NCBI RefSeq assembly: GCF_036669915.1
Contig: NC_089320.1
Span: 4,731,039-4,795,038, forward strand
Direction: 5' to 3'
DNA: 64,000 nucleotides
Origin: Pocillopora verrucosa
Taxonomy: Eukaryota > Cnidaria > Anthozoa > Scleractinia > Pocilloporidae
The position numbers were made by a program, and so were the translations under genes. Positions 10,840 through 21,392 of the stretch are shown here, one piece after another. The notes beneath the pieces were generated by a model that did no database searches, was not told the DNA's origin, and saw only the letters and a list, made by a program, of their open reading frames with translations. Every line of letters begins with the position of its first letter. The stretch's first letter is position 1.

Positions 10840-11250
10840 TTTGTTTCAGACGTTCTTCTTTCCGGGACCAATCATTACGTCGTTTGGTTCCAGGCCTTCT
10901 ACGTTTGCAGCTAGGATCGAAGGCTCCCTCCACTGTGTCTATGTATAAGTCAGGCTGGTTAAAATGGCGGAAGTGGGCTTCTTCGAAGAATGGTAAACCT
11001 GTAAATCTGGCCAAGCCTTTGTATATCGCCTTGTTTATCAATGAACTTACGAACATTTGTGTGGAAAAATTTATGGGTGTATCACCCATTGAACTTACGC
11101 TCTATGGAGGGTCATACTATGGCCGGGATGGAATCTTGCCCCACTGGTCGTCCACTCGTGAAATCATCTGTCGAAGCAGCGAAAAGGAAGCTGGCTCGTC
11201 CAGTGCAGCCAAAAGAGCCTTTGTTCGCAGACAGAGTCCAAGCAATTGCT
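10840..11250 (+). pseudogene. DIRS-like tyrosine recombinase, N-terminal part
   Basis: SKAPSTVSMYKSGWLKWRKW and KPLYIALFINELTN match the core-binding (SAM-like) domain of phage-integrase-type recombinases used by DIRS/Ngaro elements. The next blocks (MGVSPIELTLYGGSYYGRDG) are frameshifted. The catalytic C-terminal half follows only after about 1.6 kb. Confidence 0.65.
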
Positions 11251-11470
11251 GATGCTTGAGGGTCCGGGATTGGGCTTATTTAAAGGCCTGGATCCGGGAA
11301 TTTAAAATAAGAGGGGAGCGAGATGCGGGATTGCTATCATGAACGGGACTCGGGAATCGGCGTTTTTGAGGAGCGGGATTCGGGAAATAATCACTTAAAC
11401 GAACCGAGAACCGGGATGTCCGTCGACGAGAATTTATGAAGAAATTGATCTTCTCAACCCACGAAAAGCA
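11251..11470. repeat. Fuzzy GGGATTCGGGA-type repeat block
   Basis: Units such as CCGGGATTGGG, CCGGGAATTT, GCGGGATTGC, CGGGACTCGGGAATCGG and GCGGGATTCGGGAAA recur with no fixed period. The block interrupts the recombinase reading. It resembles a simple-sequence-derived insertion rather than coding DNA. Confidence 0.5.
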
Positions 11471-12850
11471 CCAGGCGAACAGGTTCTTTAGCATTCAGGA
11501 GGCGGTCGGGCTGTTCAGCGACACTCTTTGAGTCATTGTGTGGCAATGAAAATTATATCAGAAGCGAAGTTGCCAATTAACCAAAAATCCTCAATGGTCC
11601 AAAGGGTAACAAGGCATCTAAGACTGCTGCGTCAGTTGAAATGCTTAACGGCCTCGAAAACCCCCACGGTGTTAGATTACCCAGGAAACTTTGCAAATGT
11701 AGCAAAAGATGGCTTAAAGGGGACAACCCGTTGGGCGGTGTACTATTTTACAAATCCAATTCTTGGTATCCTTTACTTGAGACGGGAAAAAACGGTGGCA
11801 ATAGCTGTAACTCCCCCTTTGTTCCTCTATCTTGTTTCTCTATCAGAGAGAAATTTAGCCAGGCGAACCGGTCAGCCTCGAACGCTCTGACTTCGAGGAG
11901 CAGCAAGGAAACAGCAGAAAACAAGACGAATAGGAAGATGGAATATTATCGTACGATTCCCCGTGTGATGATGGTTACATGGTGACATTCCATCTTTGGA
12001 ACGAGAGGCTGATTTTTACCTGGTGAAGATGAAAATAAACTTCGAAAGAAGTATTTGCTTCAACTGCAGTGTAACGGCTGCCACGCCTTTGCCATCGGAC
12101 ATTGATTCGCTTTAACTTTGATTCGTGTTAAACCGCAACAATGATGTTACTGTTTGTCCGTTAGGGACGTTATCTTTTAAGTTCTACCCGGAACTGCATT
12201 TTAGTTGGTTGTTTTGCTTTGGGCTAATGATAAGACGTGTTTACCGGAAGAGCACCTTTTTGCCCACCTTATCTTGAAGTTCGTTTTGGTTAAACTCTTA
12301 CAAGCGGGACTGTTATGCAAGTGCCTTTGTTCCTTTTCTTTGTGCTTGTCTAAATATCTAGTATTTTGGTAGTTTCGCCTAGTTTTTACACAATTTTCCT
12401 TATCGCTCGTTTTCGCAACCTTGTAACACGTGGCTTACGTTGTTCACGCTTCGTTAGAACGCTACACGTTTTTCCCACTTGGCTATTAGTTTTTGTTAGA
12501 GTTCGTTTTCAAGCGGTTTTCCTTTATCCTTTTTTAAATTGAGCTCACCTTTTTCCTTACTACGTTAAATAAAACGATTTTGTGCGCAAAATATATCCTC
12601 GCTTTATAGTGTCTTCATTTGCGAAACTCGTAGTTGTCGTCGAAATGTTGCTTCGCTTCTGTCGTCGGCTACAAGCAGAATTGTGTTCAATTAAGTCTTC
12701 TTTATCTCCCTTGTTATGAAACTATGGGATTGCTGTCATCTTTTGTGTTTTATGCACTTGTTGACATTGTTCTTCGTTTCTTTGATACCGACCTGTCTGT
12801 ATTAATTCGTTTGTCTGTGATCGAAGTTTAACGGAAGGAAGTCGTTACCG
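11471..12850 (+). mobile_element. Interior of DIRS-like element, mostly non-coding in current form
   Basis: Lies between the N- and C-terminal parts of the recombinase. Short open stretches exist (11528-11985) but I could not match them to a domain. Base composition resembles the flanking DIRS sequence. I regard it as degenerate element sequence with unresolved smaller insertions. Confidence 0.4.
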
Positions 12851-12894
12851 TGACTGGCGTACGTTATTCGGGCAAAACTTTGAAAACTTCTAAA

Positions 12895-13215
12895 ATAAAC
12901 GATATCATTACCCTTGTTTGTCGTATGGTTGAGGCTAAGTCTCGCGAATATTTCCACTTTAGCAAATAAGTTTCCGTAACTACGCTAAGAGATAATTTTA
13001 CAAAGCACATAGACCCTTTCGTGGACAATGTTTCCACGTTCGGTATGCATGGTATCAAGTCTGGTGCCGCCTCCAACCCCGCTTACGGACGTATTCCAGG
13101 TGACCTATTGGATATACACGCGGGGTGGAAGTGTCCTTCTTTAAAGAGTAGATGTATTAAGCACACAGAACACAGATGGTGGCTGTTTAAATGTGTCAAA
13201 AGTACTTTTGCTGTA
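12895..13215 (+). pseudogene. DIRS-like tyrosine recombinase, catalytic C-terminal part
   Basis: FGMHGIKSGAASNPAYG and LDIHAGWKCPSLKSRCIKHTE (13040-13165) align with the conserved HxLRxGGA...HxGW...Y region of DIRS recombinases. The catalytic Arg of HxLR is replaced by Lys (HGIK), and a stop precedes the block. This appears to be the 3' end of the element; the next base pairs belong to another insertion. Confidence 0.7.
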
Positions 13216-13221
13216 ATTTAA

Positions 13222-14340
13222 TTGTTACATACATACATACACTTTATTGAGCGTCCCTAAAAAGGGCTTTTTAGCATCAATATTAAAAAGAAAATTAAAT
13301 AGATAAATGAATGAATTAATTACATCCCTAATTGATAAAAACTATGCAAAACTATCTACAAGGATAACTAAATGAATAATTAATCACATCACTAATTGAT
13401 AAAAATACTATGTAAAAACTATCTACTAGGATAACTAAATGATAACTATATACAATGATTATCATCTAACCTAGTTCATGTTACAAGTCAGGTCTTTGAT
13501 TAAACGTCTCTTAAAAGCTTTAGTATTTGTTATTTCCTTTAGGTCTTTGCTTAAGCTATTCCATATTTTCACGCCACGATAACAAAAGGCGCGTTGACCA
13601 GCAGTGATTCTACAATGTGGAATATTGAGGCTTTTTCTATATCTTGTCTGCCTGTTGTGAACAGTAGCTCGAGTTGAAAATTTGTCCGAGAAGTAGCTAG
13701 TTGACAGTCCTTGAAGACATTTATGCATCATAACTGCATCATTGACCATAAGTCGTTGTTTGACATTTAGCCATCGAAGTGATCTCAGACCTGCAGAGAT
13801 ATAGCCCTAAGATAATCCTGGCTACAAAATTTTGAACAAGCTGGAGCTTATGGATGTTTATCGCCGAAGTGTTGCTCCAAACTGAGGAGCAATAAAAAAG
13901 CCTGCTGAAAACAAAACTATTAATAATCAACGAAAGCGTTTCCTTATCAAATAAATGCTTAATTCTATCGATCTGGATCAGCTTGTTCATACAACTAGCA
14001 ACCGTTGTACATATGTGTTCATTATAGGAGAGGTACTGATCTAGAAACACTCCAAGATCCTTTGCTACAGGTGTTGGTAATATTGGTTTACCACAAAGTG
14101 CTTTTGTAAATTCAAGTAATCGTTGTAGCAATTACAGCACACCTACCACAAGAAGTTTGGTTTTATCTGGATTCATAAGCAGTGAATTGTGACAGCACCA
14201 CCAACAAATTTCTCTTAAATCGGAGTTAACTGCGGAGACTGCGTCACATAACTCATTAGTTTTAAATTGTTCTGTTTGTAGATACTCCCTAGCACTCCAT
14301 TCCACGCGCCAAATGGCACAATCTATGAACTGCACCCTCC
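13222..14340 (-). pseudogene. 5'-truncated non-LTR retrotransposon, RT thumb and C-terminus
   Basis: Reads on the minus strand. LLMNPDKTKLLVVG (about 14140-14180) is followed by PVAKDLGVFLDQYLSYNEHI (about 14020), LYCSSVWSNTSAINIHKLQLVQNFVARI (about 13850), and the C-terminal block ending AGQRAFCYRGVKIWNSLSKDL (about 13560) and KTLT-type tail. Its 3' end at 13222-13245 is an (ACAT)n-type microsatellite next to AATAAAG, as common for L2/CR1-type elements. Missing 5' RT motifs show 5' truncation; one frame change lies near 13740 and one near 14132. Confidence 0.8.
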
Positions 14341-14656
14341 CAAATGAATCTTCAGGTAATTTTAATTGAGTGACAAAAAGGCTGTAAACACATACATGTA
14401 AGCTGGTTTGCCTATGTTATTTGAAGTGCAAATGTAGTTGGAAATGTTGACCATTTGACAGCATGTAGTATGACAGTATGTATGTGCAGTATTTTGACAT
14501 GTGACCATAATGATCAGAACTTTTCTTTCAGCTTCCATCAATGTCTAATGCATATATTTTTTAAACAAAAGTCAAGGAAATGCAGCCAAGACCTGTGACA
14601 CAAAACCAAAAACAGTGAGCACATATAGGTGTATATAAATAATTAAAGAAATACAC

Positions 14657-14856
14657 CTTTAAAAATTAATTCACTTTCTAAAATGCTCCACCTTGATGGA
14701 CTCAGGCCTGGTCTTGCTTCATAATCTTTATTGCACTGAAAGCCAGCGACTGATGAATTCTGCAGTTCCTCACTTGAGAACAGCTGCCTTGCTAGTGCCT
14801 CCACAGCTGACTTTGCATCGGTAGCATCCTCTATTAACTTGACCAATGTCTCCTGA
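14657..14856 (-). CDS. Internal exon of an unidentified protein
   Basis: On the minus strand an acceptor (CTATAG, 14862-14857) opens 200 bp of good coding sequence (ETLVKLIEDATDAKSAVEAL, ..., LSPSRWSILESELIFKG) ended by a donor AAAG/GTGTAT. It may belong to the same gene as 16851-17034. However, the donor there is phase 1 and this exon's reading needs another phase, so an extra exon or a different acceptor would be required. I do not recognise a named domain; the layout recalls coral BEN-type protein N-terminal regions, which is a guess. Confidence 0.4.
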
Positions 14857-15004
14857 CTATAGTTTTGACATGAAAAAGATATTAACAAGAGAGCATAGAC
14901 ATAAAGCTAAGAATGAAAAGAACCATCAAAATTGAAAACCTGTTTGAAGTCAAAATTCTTGAGATTTATGTTTTAATGAGCAGTGATGTGAAGATCAGGT
15001 ATCT

Positions 15005-16736
15005 GGTGATTTCGCCAACGAGTGATTTCGCCAACGTCACGTTCGCCAATGTCTTTGGTCACTTGGCCAACGCGATGAGTCGCTTGGCCAACGTCCTACT
15101 GGTCACTTTGCCAATGTATTAGTTTACTCTAAATAAAAATTTACCATTACTTCTTCTTGCTTCTGTGTGTTATTTACTTGACTGAGCTGACTTGATTTCC
15201 CCGTTCGAACTTAGTTTCCTTCCGTTATTTTGTTCGGACTTAGTTTCCTTCTCTTGTACGCGCAACTTAAAACACAGTGGGCCCACATAAATGCACGGCA
15301 CGCCACACGTCACTGGCGCTGTACGTTGCTGAATTTAACTTAGAGCAATAAAGTCGCGTGTGTGCAACCTTTTCCTTAAGTTCTTCTATAAGGTTTATTT
15401 GTCGATAACAGAGATTTATATAATTACCTTTGAGACTTCTAGAACAGAGATTTATATAAATACATTGTAGACTACTACTACTACTAATTCTATAACTCCA
15501 GTGCATATTATAACTTCGATCAAGAGTATATAAGTATTACAAGAAACACACGCTTGTATATTACCATATGAATAGACGTGTAAACTCATTGTGTTAAAAC
15601 TTGTTAATTTTACCCTATTGTTCTAAATAAACCAATCCAATTGCTTGAAACTAACTGGTATGATATTTCGATCCTTCGAAGTGTATAAAACACACTGGCA
15701 TGCGAAGAATGTTCATTTCAATCATACGATTACGACACACTCTACTACTCATAACGAATTATCTCGGAAACCTTTATCTCGGAATACTATTAATATCAGG
15801 ATGGCTACTGCGCAGATTTTAAACTGTATTGTTTGTCACGAACTGGTATGGCCTCGGCAGCAAGCGGTTCAGTGCGATGGATGTTTTCGCTGGAACCATC
15901 GAATGTGTAACACTGGTAAGTTATATTTACTTATATATACTCTGATACTCTAAAAAGTAGAGACCTGGGCCAGGATTATAAGTTGATGGAGGATCTAATT
16001 TCTCTTTTATACAACTGTTGTTGCTTATCTTACACCTAACAGAAGACATCTAAAAGTAAAAAAAAACTCATTACGCTGACCAAAACTGAACCGTGACCAA
16101 TGTTATTTAGTTTCTTATATCATCTGACAGTGAACTTACTTAAAATGAACTTACTTAAAATCCGTGCATTTTGTAAATAGGTTTTCCACTAAAATATTTT
16201 GCACTTGTAAATATTTATAAAAGTACGTATTGTTATTAAAATGTTGTTGATATTATACATGTTATATTTTATTTCTGACTCGTTTTGAAGGCTGGAAAAC
16301 AAACTCTGATTGTTTCTGAAAAATGTTAACTCGTTAATTCACATCGTAACGCATTTTTCAAGTAAAATTTTGAGTTATACATTTTTGGAACACATTTGGA
16401 AGCCATCGGAGTTTGTTATTCAACAGTTTTAAATTACCGCGATGTTAGTGCTCACACGCCGGCTTTTTCTGGATCTGTCAAAAATATGCAAATTGTTTGG
16501 AAGTCAGCCAAGCGAAACTAGCATTAACTTAAAATTGTTCTGACCCAAGTATCAGCATTACATCCGAAGTATCAGTAAGCACCCTTTTTACTAAGCTATT
16601 ACTAAGTTATTACTAGACATTTGGCGTTGGCGAAGTGACCAGTAGGACGTTGGCCAAGCGATTCATCGCGTTGGCGAAGCAAACAAGGACGTTGGCGAAC
16701 GTGACGTTGGCGAAATCACTCGTTGGCGAAATCACC
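15005..16736. mobile_element. 1.7-kb TIR transposon with repeat-built ends (possibly Mutator-like)
   Basis: About 118-124 bp at each end are inverted copies: GGTGATTTCGCCAACG... at 15005-15122 and its reverse complement at 16613-16736. The TIR is made of 5-6 units of (T)TCGCCAACG / TTGGCCAACG with variable spacers. GAAGATCA occurs at 14990-14997 and 16744-16751, exactly 7 bp outside each TIR, suggesting an 8-bp target duplication with slightly longer ends. The inside has one PHD-like exon and no transposase, so it is non-autonomous. Long TIRs would suit a Mutator-like family; this is inference. Confidence 0.75.
15801..15915 (+). CDS. PHD/zinc-finger-like first exon inside the TIR transposon
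   Basis: ATG at 15801 opens MATAQILNCIVCHELVWPRQ followed by QAVQCDGCFRWNHRMCNTG. The Cys/His spacing CxxC...CxxC...HxxC matches the first half of a PHD finger. A donor CTG/GTAAGT ends the exon at 15915. No second exon with the remaining ligands is visible before the right TIR, so the gene is a fragment. It could be a residual 5' exon of the element's own protein or a captured host exon. Confidence 0.5.
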
Positions 16737-16850
16737 GCAATTCGAAGATCAAACCAAGGAATTCGAAAGAAAACGGGTTTATCAAGCATTTGTAGCACTT
16801 CAAAACGAAAATCAATGTAATTGAGAAAAATACTGGGTGTATAAACTCAC

Positions 16851-17034
16851 CAAATACTGCAAGAACATGTCCCTGAAACAACATGGGTCTCTTTGTCGCT
16901 GGATCTGTTCCTTGCAGTGAACATTCATCTCCTTCTCTCACATTGAAGGGATCACGAACGATGATCTTCGAGGAACTCTGCGCCTCCACTCCCCACGATC
17001 CCCAGTCAACAACAACGTACCTGTGCTTTGGCAT
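16851..17034 (-). CDS. First exon of an unidentified minus-strand gene
   Basis: ATG at 17034 starts MPKHRYVVVDWGSWGVEAQS and the frame runs through KIIVRDPFNVREGDECSLQG to LAVFG, where TATTTG/GTGAGT is a good donor. The short beta-rich start (YVVVDWG...) resembles small chromatin-binding or BEN-associated N-terminal modules of cnidarian proteins, but I cannot name the family. Its intron contains the 1.7-kb TIR transposon. Later exons, if any, are lost in the transposon-filled DNA to the left. Confidence 0.45.
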
Positions 17035-17039
17035 TTTCG

Positions 17040-17959
17040 GAAATCAAAACTAAACAGAACTCAGCTGAACAGGACGAAACTGAAAGTTAAAACGGACGCC
17101 AAGGACGATCACGGTAAAACACGTGGAGATATGAATGTCACACCGCGAACAGACGCTTCCAAATTCAAATCTGGTGGGACTTTTGCTTTGATCGTATTGA
17201 AAAGCTGTGGTCACTTCAAAGTCGGCGAGAAATATCACAATCTGGCATGGGTCGAAAATAAACACGTGTGAAATTCTTCAGGGGCAAGGTTTGCCAGATG
17301 GTTATTCTTCTTGTTCGCTTCGCGCCCATTCTGTCCAAGCATCACTCTTTCTTGCAAAGTTAATAAAAAAATCCGTAACAAAGTCCTCCGCTACAAAGTA
17401 AAGGATGCTCTGGACACACTTCGCATTTTTTGTGAAGCAAGCGGCCGTTGCAACCACAACTGCCGATCCGCCATGTTTGTTTACCAAATGCCGATGAATC
17501 TCACCGCTGACCAGTTGATCGCTGCAACGACGGCTCTTACGTACGCGATCGCTGTGGACTGTATCCTTGAGGAAATCATTCACCTTTCTGGAAACCCAAA
17601 CGATTGGTGTGTTGCTAGGGCTCCGAATTGCTGTGGTCATTGTCGATAAAGTTGTTTGTAATGAACAAAAAAGTGAGTAATTTACTTATTTATCATTGTA
17701 CTTGTAGTGTTAAGTATCTCTCTGCAAAGTTGGCTCTTCATAATGTGAGGCCTGACAAAAGCAACCATTCTCAAGGTGTCAATGGTAGTCACAATGTGAC
17801 TCTCAATTGTTCATTCTCAAGAAAAATTTGGACTAAACACAAACAGGAAGATAACAGAAACAATCTATTCTAGCTGTATCTTGTATTTTCATTAGTGTAA
17901 ATGCCCTTATGCAAATTTCTTATTCAAAACTCTGCGGTGAACAGCTTTTGTTGGAGTTC
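17040..17959. promoter_or_regulatory. Upstream region of the minus-strand gene
   Basis: Open frames on both strands (17302-17649) mirror each other and neither shows a domain, so I do not call a gene. The motif AACATGGCGGATC on the minus strand (about 17467-17479) resembles the YY1-type AANATGGCGG element often found at animal start sites and could mark the promoter of the 17034 gene. Confidence 0.25.
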
Positions 17960-17963
17960 TTAA

Positions 17964-17990
17964 AGGGGAAGTACGGTCTAGAAAAATTTT
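17964..17990 (+). repeat. Left terminal inverted repeat of Kolobok
   Basis: AGGGGAAGTACGGTCTAG followed by A-rich sequence, preceded directly by TTAA. It matches the reverse complement of 22858-22880 base for base over the first 23 positions. Confidence 0.9.
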
Positions 17991-18114
17991 ACTTCTATTG
18001 ATAGAACTTTTCCACAGGAATTCGAAAATAGTTGCCGTTTTGTCCAGTTTGCTTTGCAATTACGACAACAGCGCTTTGAAGTTGCTCTTATCTACCACTT
18101 TCGCGACTAGAAAA

Positions 18115-18165
18115 ACGCCATCTTGGACATGACGTCAGCTATGACGTAGCAATAGTCAAACCTTG
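18115..18165 (+). promoter_or_regulatory. Promoter-like block of the Kolobok transposase gene (mirrored at 22690-22740)
   Basis: CGCCATCTT, then ATGACGTCAGCTATGACGTA (CRE-like TGACGT motifs) and GCAATAGTCAA. The same order occurs inverted immediately upstream of the minus-strand gene at the other end. It lies 70 bp upstream of the transposase start codon. Promoter function is inferred from position, symmetry and motif content. Confidence 0.5.
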
Positions 18166-18234
18166 TTGTTCATCGCTTTGACCTGGTTGACTTGATTGAC
18201 CTTTCTGACGAGTATTTCTAATGAGGGTTTAACT

Positions 18235-21201
18235 ATGGTCAACTGTCTTGTAGTTAACTGCCATAATACTTACAAAAATACAAAAGGGAAAGGAGTAAGC
18301 TTCCACAAGCTACCTGTAAATGAAAATTTAAAGGAAATTTGGCTGGCAAAAATAAAACGCGAGGACGCTCTGCCGAAACCCGAGAACTGCTACGTCTGCT
18401 CAGATCACTTTATCAAGGACGACTTCAAGCGGAATATTCAGGTATGAATATTTGACCTTTGCTTCAAACTGAAAGCTATGTTTACCTTTCCCATACTCGA
18501 ATTGTATTTTGTTCTTTAATTTTATTTAAAAGAACCACTGTAATAGCAGCAAAACAAATTGAAGCTCGCATTGGTGATTGACCACGTGTAGTAAATTCAA
18601 TCGCGACCATGAGGCGCTTAGCCGTTTTCTCCCAAGAATTTTTCCCAAGCATTTTTCCAAAGCAGTGTTTATAATTATCTTATAAGGCACGTGAATATTT
18701 GTTTATACCAGAATCACGGTGAAAAAGGTCTTCTAGTCACTCTGTGTAAATAAGAAGACAATGAGGAAAACCATTAGTGTGTTTAATGTTTGTTTGTTTT
18801 CCTTTCTTGTAAAAATACAGTCCGAGCTCCTTGGATCTGACGGTAGCAGGAAAAAGAGACACTTAAAAGATGATGCAGTTCCATCTGTTTTTCCCTATGC
18901 ACCTCCACCAAAGAAAATCCGACAAACAAGCGTTGGTAGGGCGAATCGCCAGAGCCGACAGGAGGTGGGGTGTGAAATATTAATGATGCAATAACAACTG
19001 TTTTGTGATACCAGCCTGTAAATGTAATCAACACCGTACATTCTGCATTTCATCGTAGGTCTTGAACACCCTTCTTGAAAACACCAATTTGCTATCTTTA
19101 GAGCAAGAAAAGTCTTCGTGTTCAGTTGTAAAGGAAAACACTAGCGATACACCATCTACCTCCTGTGCTGCTTCGCCCTCTTCTCCACAGCTTGAAATAG
19201 AACCTTCGGCGAATCAACTTTCTTCCCAAAGCTGCACAGAATCTCAGTTTATCCGGACCGACGCTACATCTGCAAGCGCAGAACACCGCGAACCTGAAAA
19301 AAAAGTTTACGACGTGTGGAACACAATGGCTTGCTAGTGAAACAGGAGACGCGCTGCTTCTTCAAGATCACAACTATAGTTGTGTTCCACCATGGAATCC
19401 GCTGCCTTTATTCTCTAAGCCTGGGTCCCTTTGCACGCAGCCATTTACTTCGACCCCGATCAAAGCTTCATCTAGCCAACCACCTCGGCTTCTGGAACTC
19501 TCGATTAACCTGGAAGAAGATACTGACGTAACAATAGATGACGATGTGAACGACAATTCCCTTCAAGTCAGCTTTGATGATGACAATATCAACAACAGTT
19601 CCATTCAAGTCAGCTGTGATGAAGAGGCTGGGGAAGACAGTTCGTTTAACATCAGCTTTGAAGAAGTGGACCAGGACACCACCCAAAGCGATTTGGAGAC
19701 TGATCCGCCCGTTAGTAACAGTCACGATACCATTTATGAGAAAATGTGTTCGTCTCCCAAGTACATAGTATTTGAGGAAGAACTGCTTAAGTTATTTGGC
19801 CGCTGTGTTGAATGCGGTGGCGAGGTTCTTGAAAAGGAGCTATTAAAAAAGGGAAGTGCGCTTAAAGTAACGACACTTTGTAAAAACTCCCATTCGAAGG
19901 AGTGGGTTTCCCAGCCACTTGTTAACAGGGCGGCCGCGGGGAACGTATTGCTTTCAGGTGCTATACTTTTTACAGGAAATACGTTTTCGCGTGTTTCAGA
20001 AGTTGCCTCTGCAATAAATCTTGCCTTTCTGAGCAAATCGGATTATCACAACTGGCAGAAGAAGCACCTTTTCCCTGTTATAAATGATCGTTGGCAGCAG
20101 GAAAAGGCGGCAGTCCTCGCTGATCTCTTAGACAGGAGCTCGGTCACTCTCCTCGGGGATGGACGTTGTGACTCCCCAGGCTATAGTGCCAAATACGGAA
20201 CTTACACCATGATGGACAAAGAGAGTGAGAAAATTGTCGATTTCGAAGTTTGCCATGTAAAGCAGAGTACAAGTTCACAGGCAATGGAGAAACGTGGTTT
20301 TAAGCATTGTCTTGATCGCGCACTAAATAGTGGCATTCCTGTAGGTGTTGTAGGTACTGACAGGCACACCGGTATCAAGGCACTCATGAGAAGCGAGTAT
20401 AAGGACCTCGGTGTTGAGCACCAGGTAGACGTGTGGCACTTGACTAAGAACATCAAGTCCAAGCTAGCCACGAAAGCCAAGAAGAAAGAATGCAGGGACC
20501 TCTCTCCTTGGATAAAATCCGTGACAAACCATATGTGGTGGTCAGCGATGACATGTGACGGAAATCCCCAGCTCCTCAAAGAGAAGTGGGTCAGCATCCT
20601 CCACCACACGGCTGACAAACACGATTGGGATTCGACTGTGCTGTACAGTCGTTGTGCACACGAGCCCATTTCCCCAAGGGCACATCGTAAAACGAAATGG
20701 CTAGTCGCAGGTTCCCCGGCACACGAAGCGTTAAAACACGTAGTGCTAGAGAAGACACTCTTAAAGGATTTGGACCTTCTAACGAAGACCATCCACACAG
20801 GGGCCTTAGAAGTGTACCATTCACTCTACAACAAATACGCGCCCAAGCGGCAACATTTTGGATACCTGGGAATGGTAGCGCGTACACAGCTAACTGCTTT
20901 AGACCACAATTCGGGCACTGGTCGATCTCAAGCAGAGGCTTCGAGTGGGGAGAAACGATTCCGCTATGTTTATCCTAAGGGGATGAAGGATTGGGTTGTA
21001 AGGCCTGTTTTCGAAGAGAAGACCAAGCCGCACGTTACGGAAATGCTATGCTCAGTGTTGGAGATGAGAGACACAGGAGAAGAGCCAGAGCAAGTTCAAG
21101 TCCCTGATCTCCCAAAAAACATCGCACCCATTCCGCGCCCACCAAAAGAGGACCTTCTCGCACGGCATGTATCCAGATTTGGAAAAAAATTAAGCAAGTG
21201 A
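18235..21201 (+). CDS. Kolobok transposase (THAP domain + DDE-type core), one frameshift
   Basis: Exon 1 (18235-18441) encodes a complete THAP zinc-finger domain: MVNCLVVNC..., W, CSDHF and the final hydrophobic block. Exon 2 is 18821-18964 and exon 3 19059-21201; all junctions are GT-AG and phase 0. In exon 3 the frame is lost at an A8 run near 19299-19306 and continues one base off as QWLASETGDALLLQDH and onward. The core has a GDGRCDSPG motif (about 20158), GVVGTDRHTG (about 20350), VDVWHLTKNI (about 20430) and HTGALEVYHSL (about 20800), consistent with the catalytic acidic residues of Kolobok transposases. About 830 codons in total. ATG at 18235 is chosen because THAP domains begin at the Cys just after it. 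Confidence 0.85.
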
Positions 21202-21392
21202 AAAAAATAGAAATACAAAAATCGAATAGTCCGCCTAAAATGGCACTAGCATTTACATTGTCAGTTTTCTATTTTTGGAACAGACTGTTGAAGGTATTTT
21301 AATGATTGGAACTGGAGCCGATACCCCTATAGTGCCGTGGACCTCCTTGAATGTTTAATAAAAACAAAGACAAGTTTATTAATTAAACGTGA

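Noticed and set aside
10497..11089. Minus-strand ORFs of 101 and 146 codons
   Set aside because: Created by the TTTGGCC tandem repeat (GPNQAK-type translation) and antisense to the recombinase remnant.
17302..17649. Overlapping 112-codon ORFs on both strands
   Set aside because: They mirror each other, show no domain, and sit in what looks like a promoter region.
20202..20887. Minus-strand ORFs of 198 and 98 codons
   Set aside because: Antisense shadows of the Kolobok transposase coding exon.
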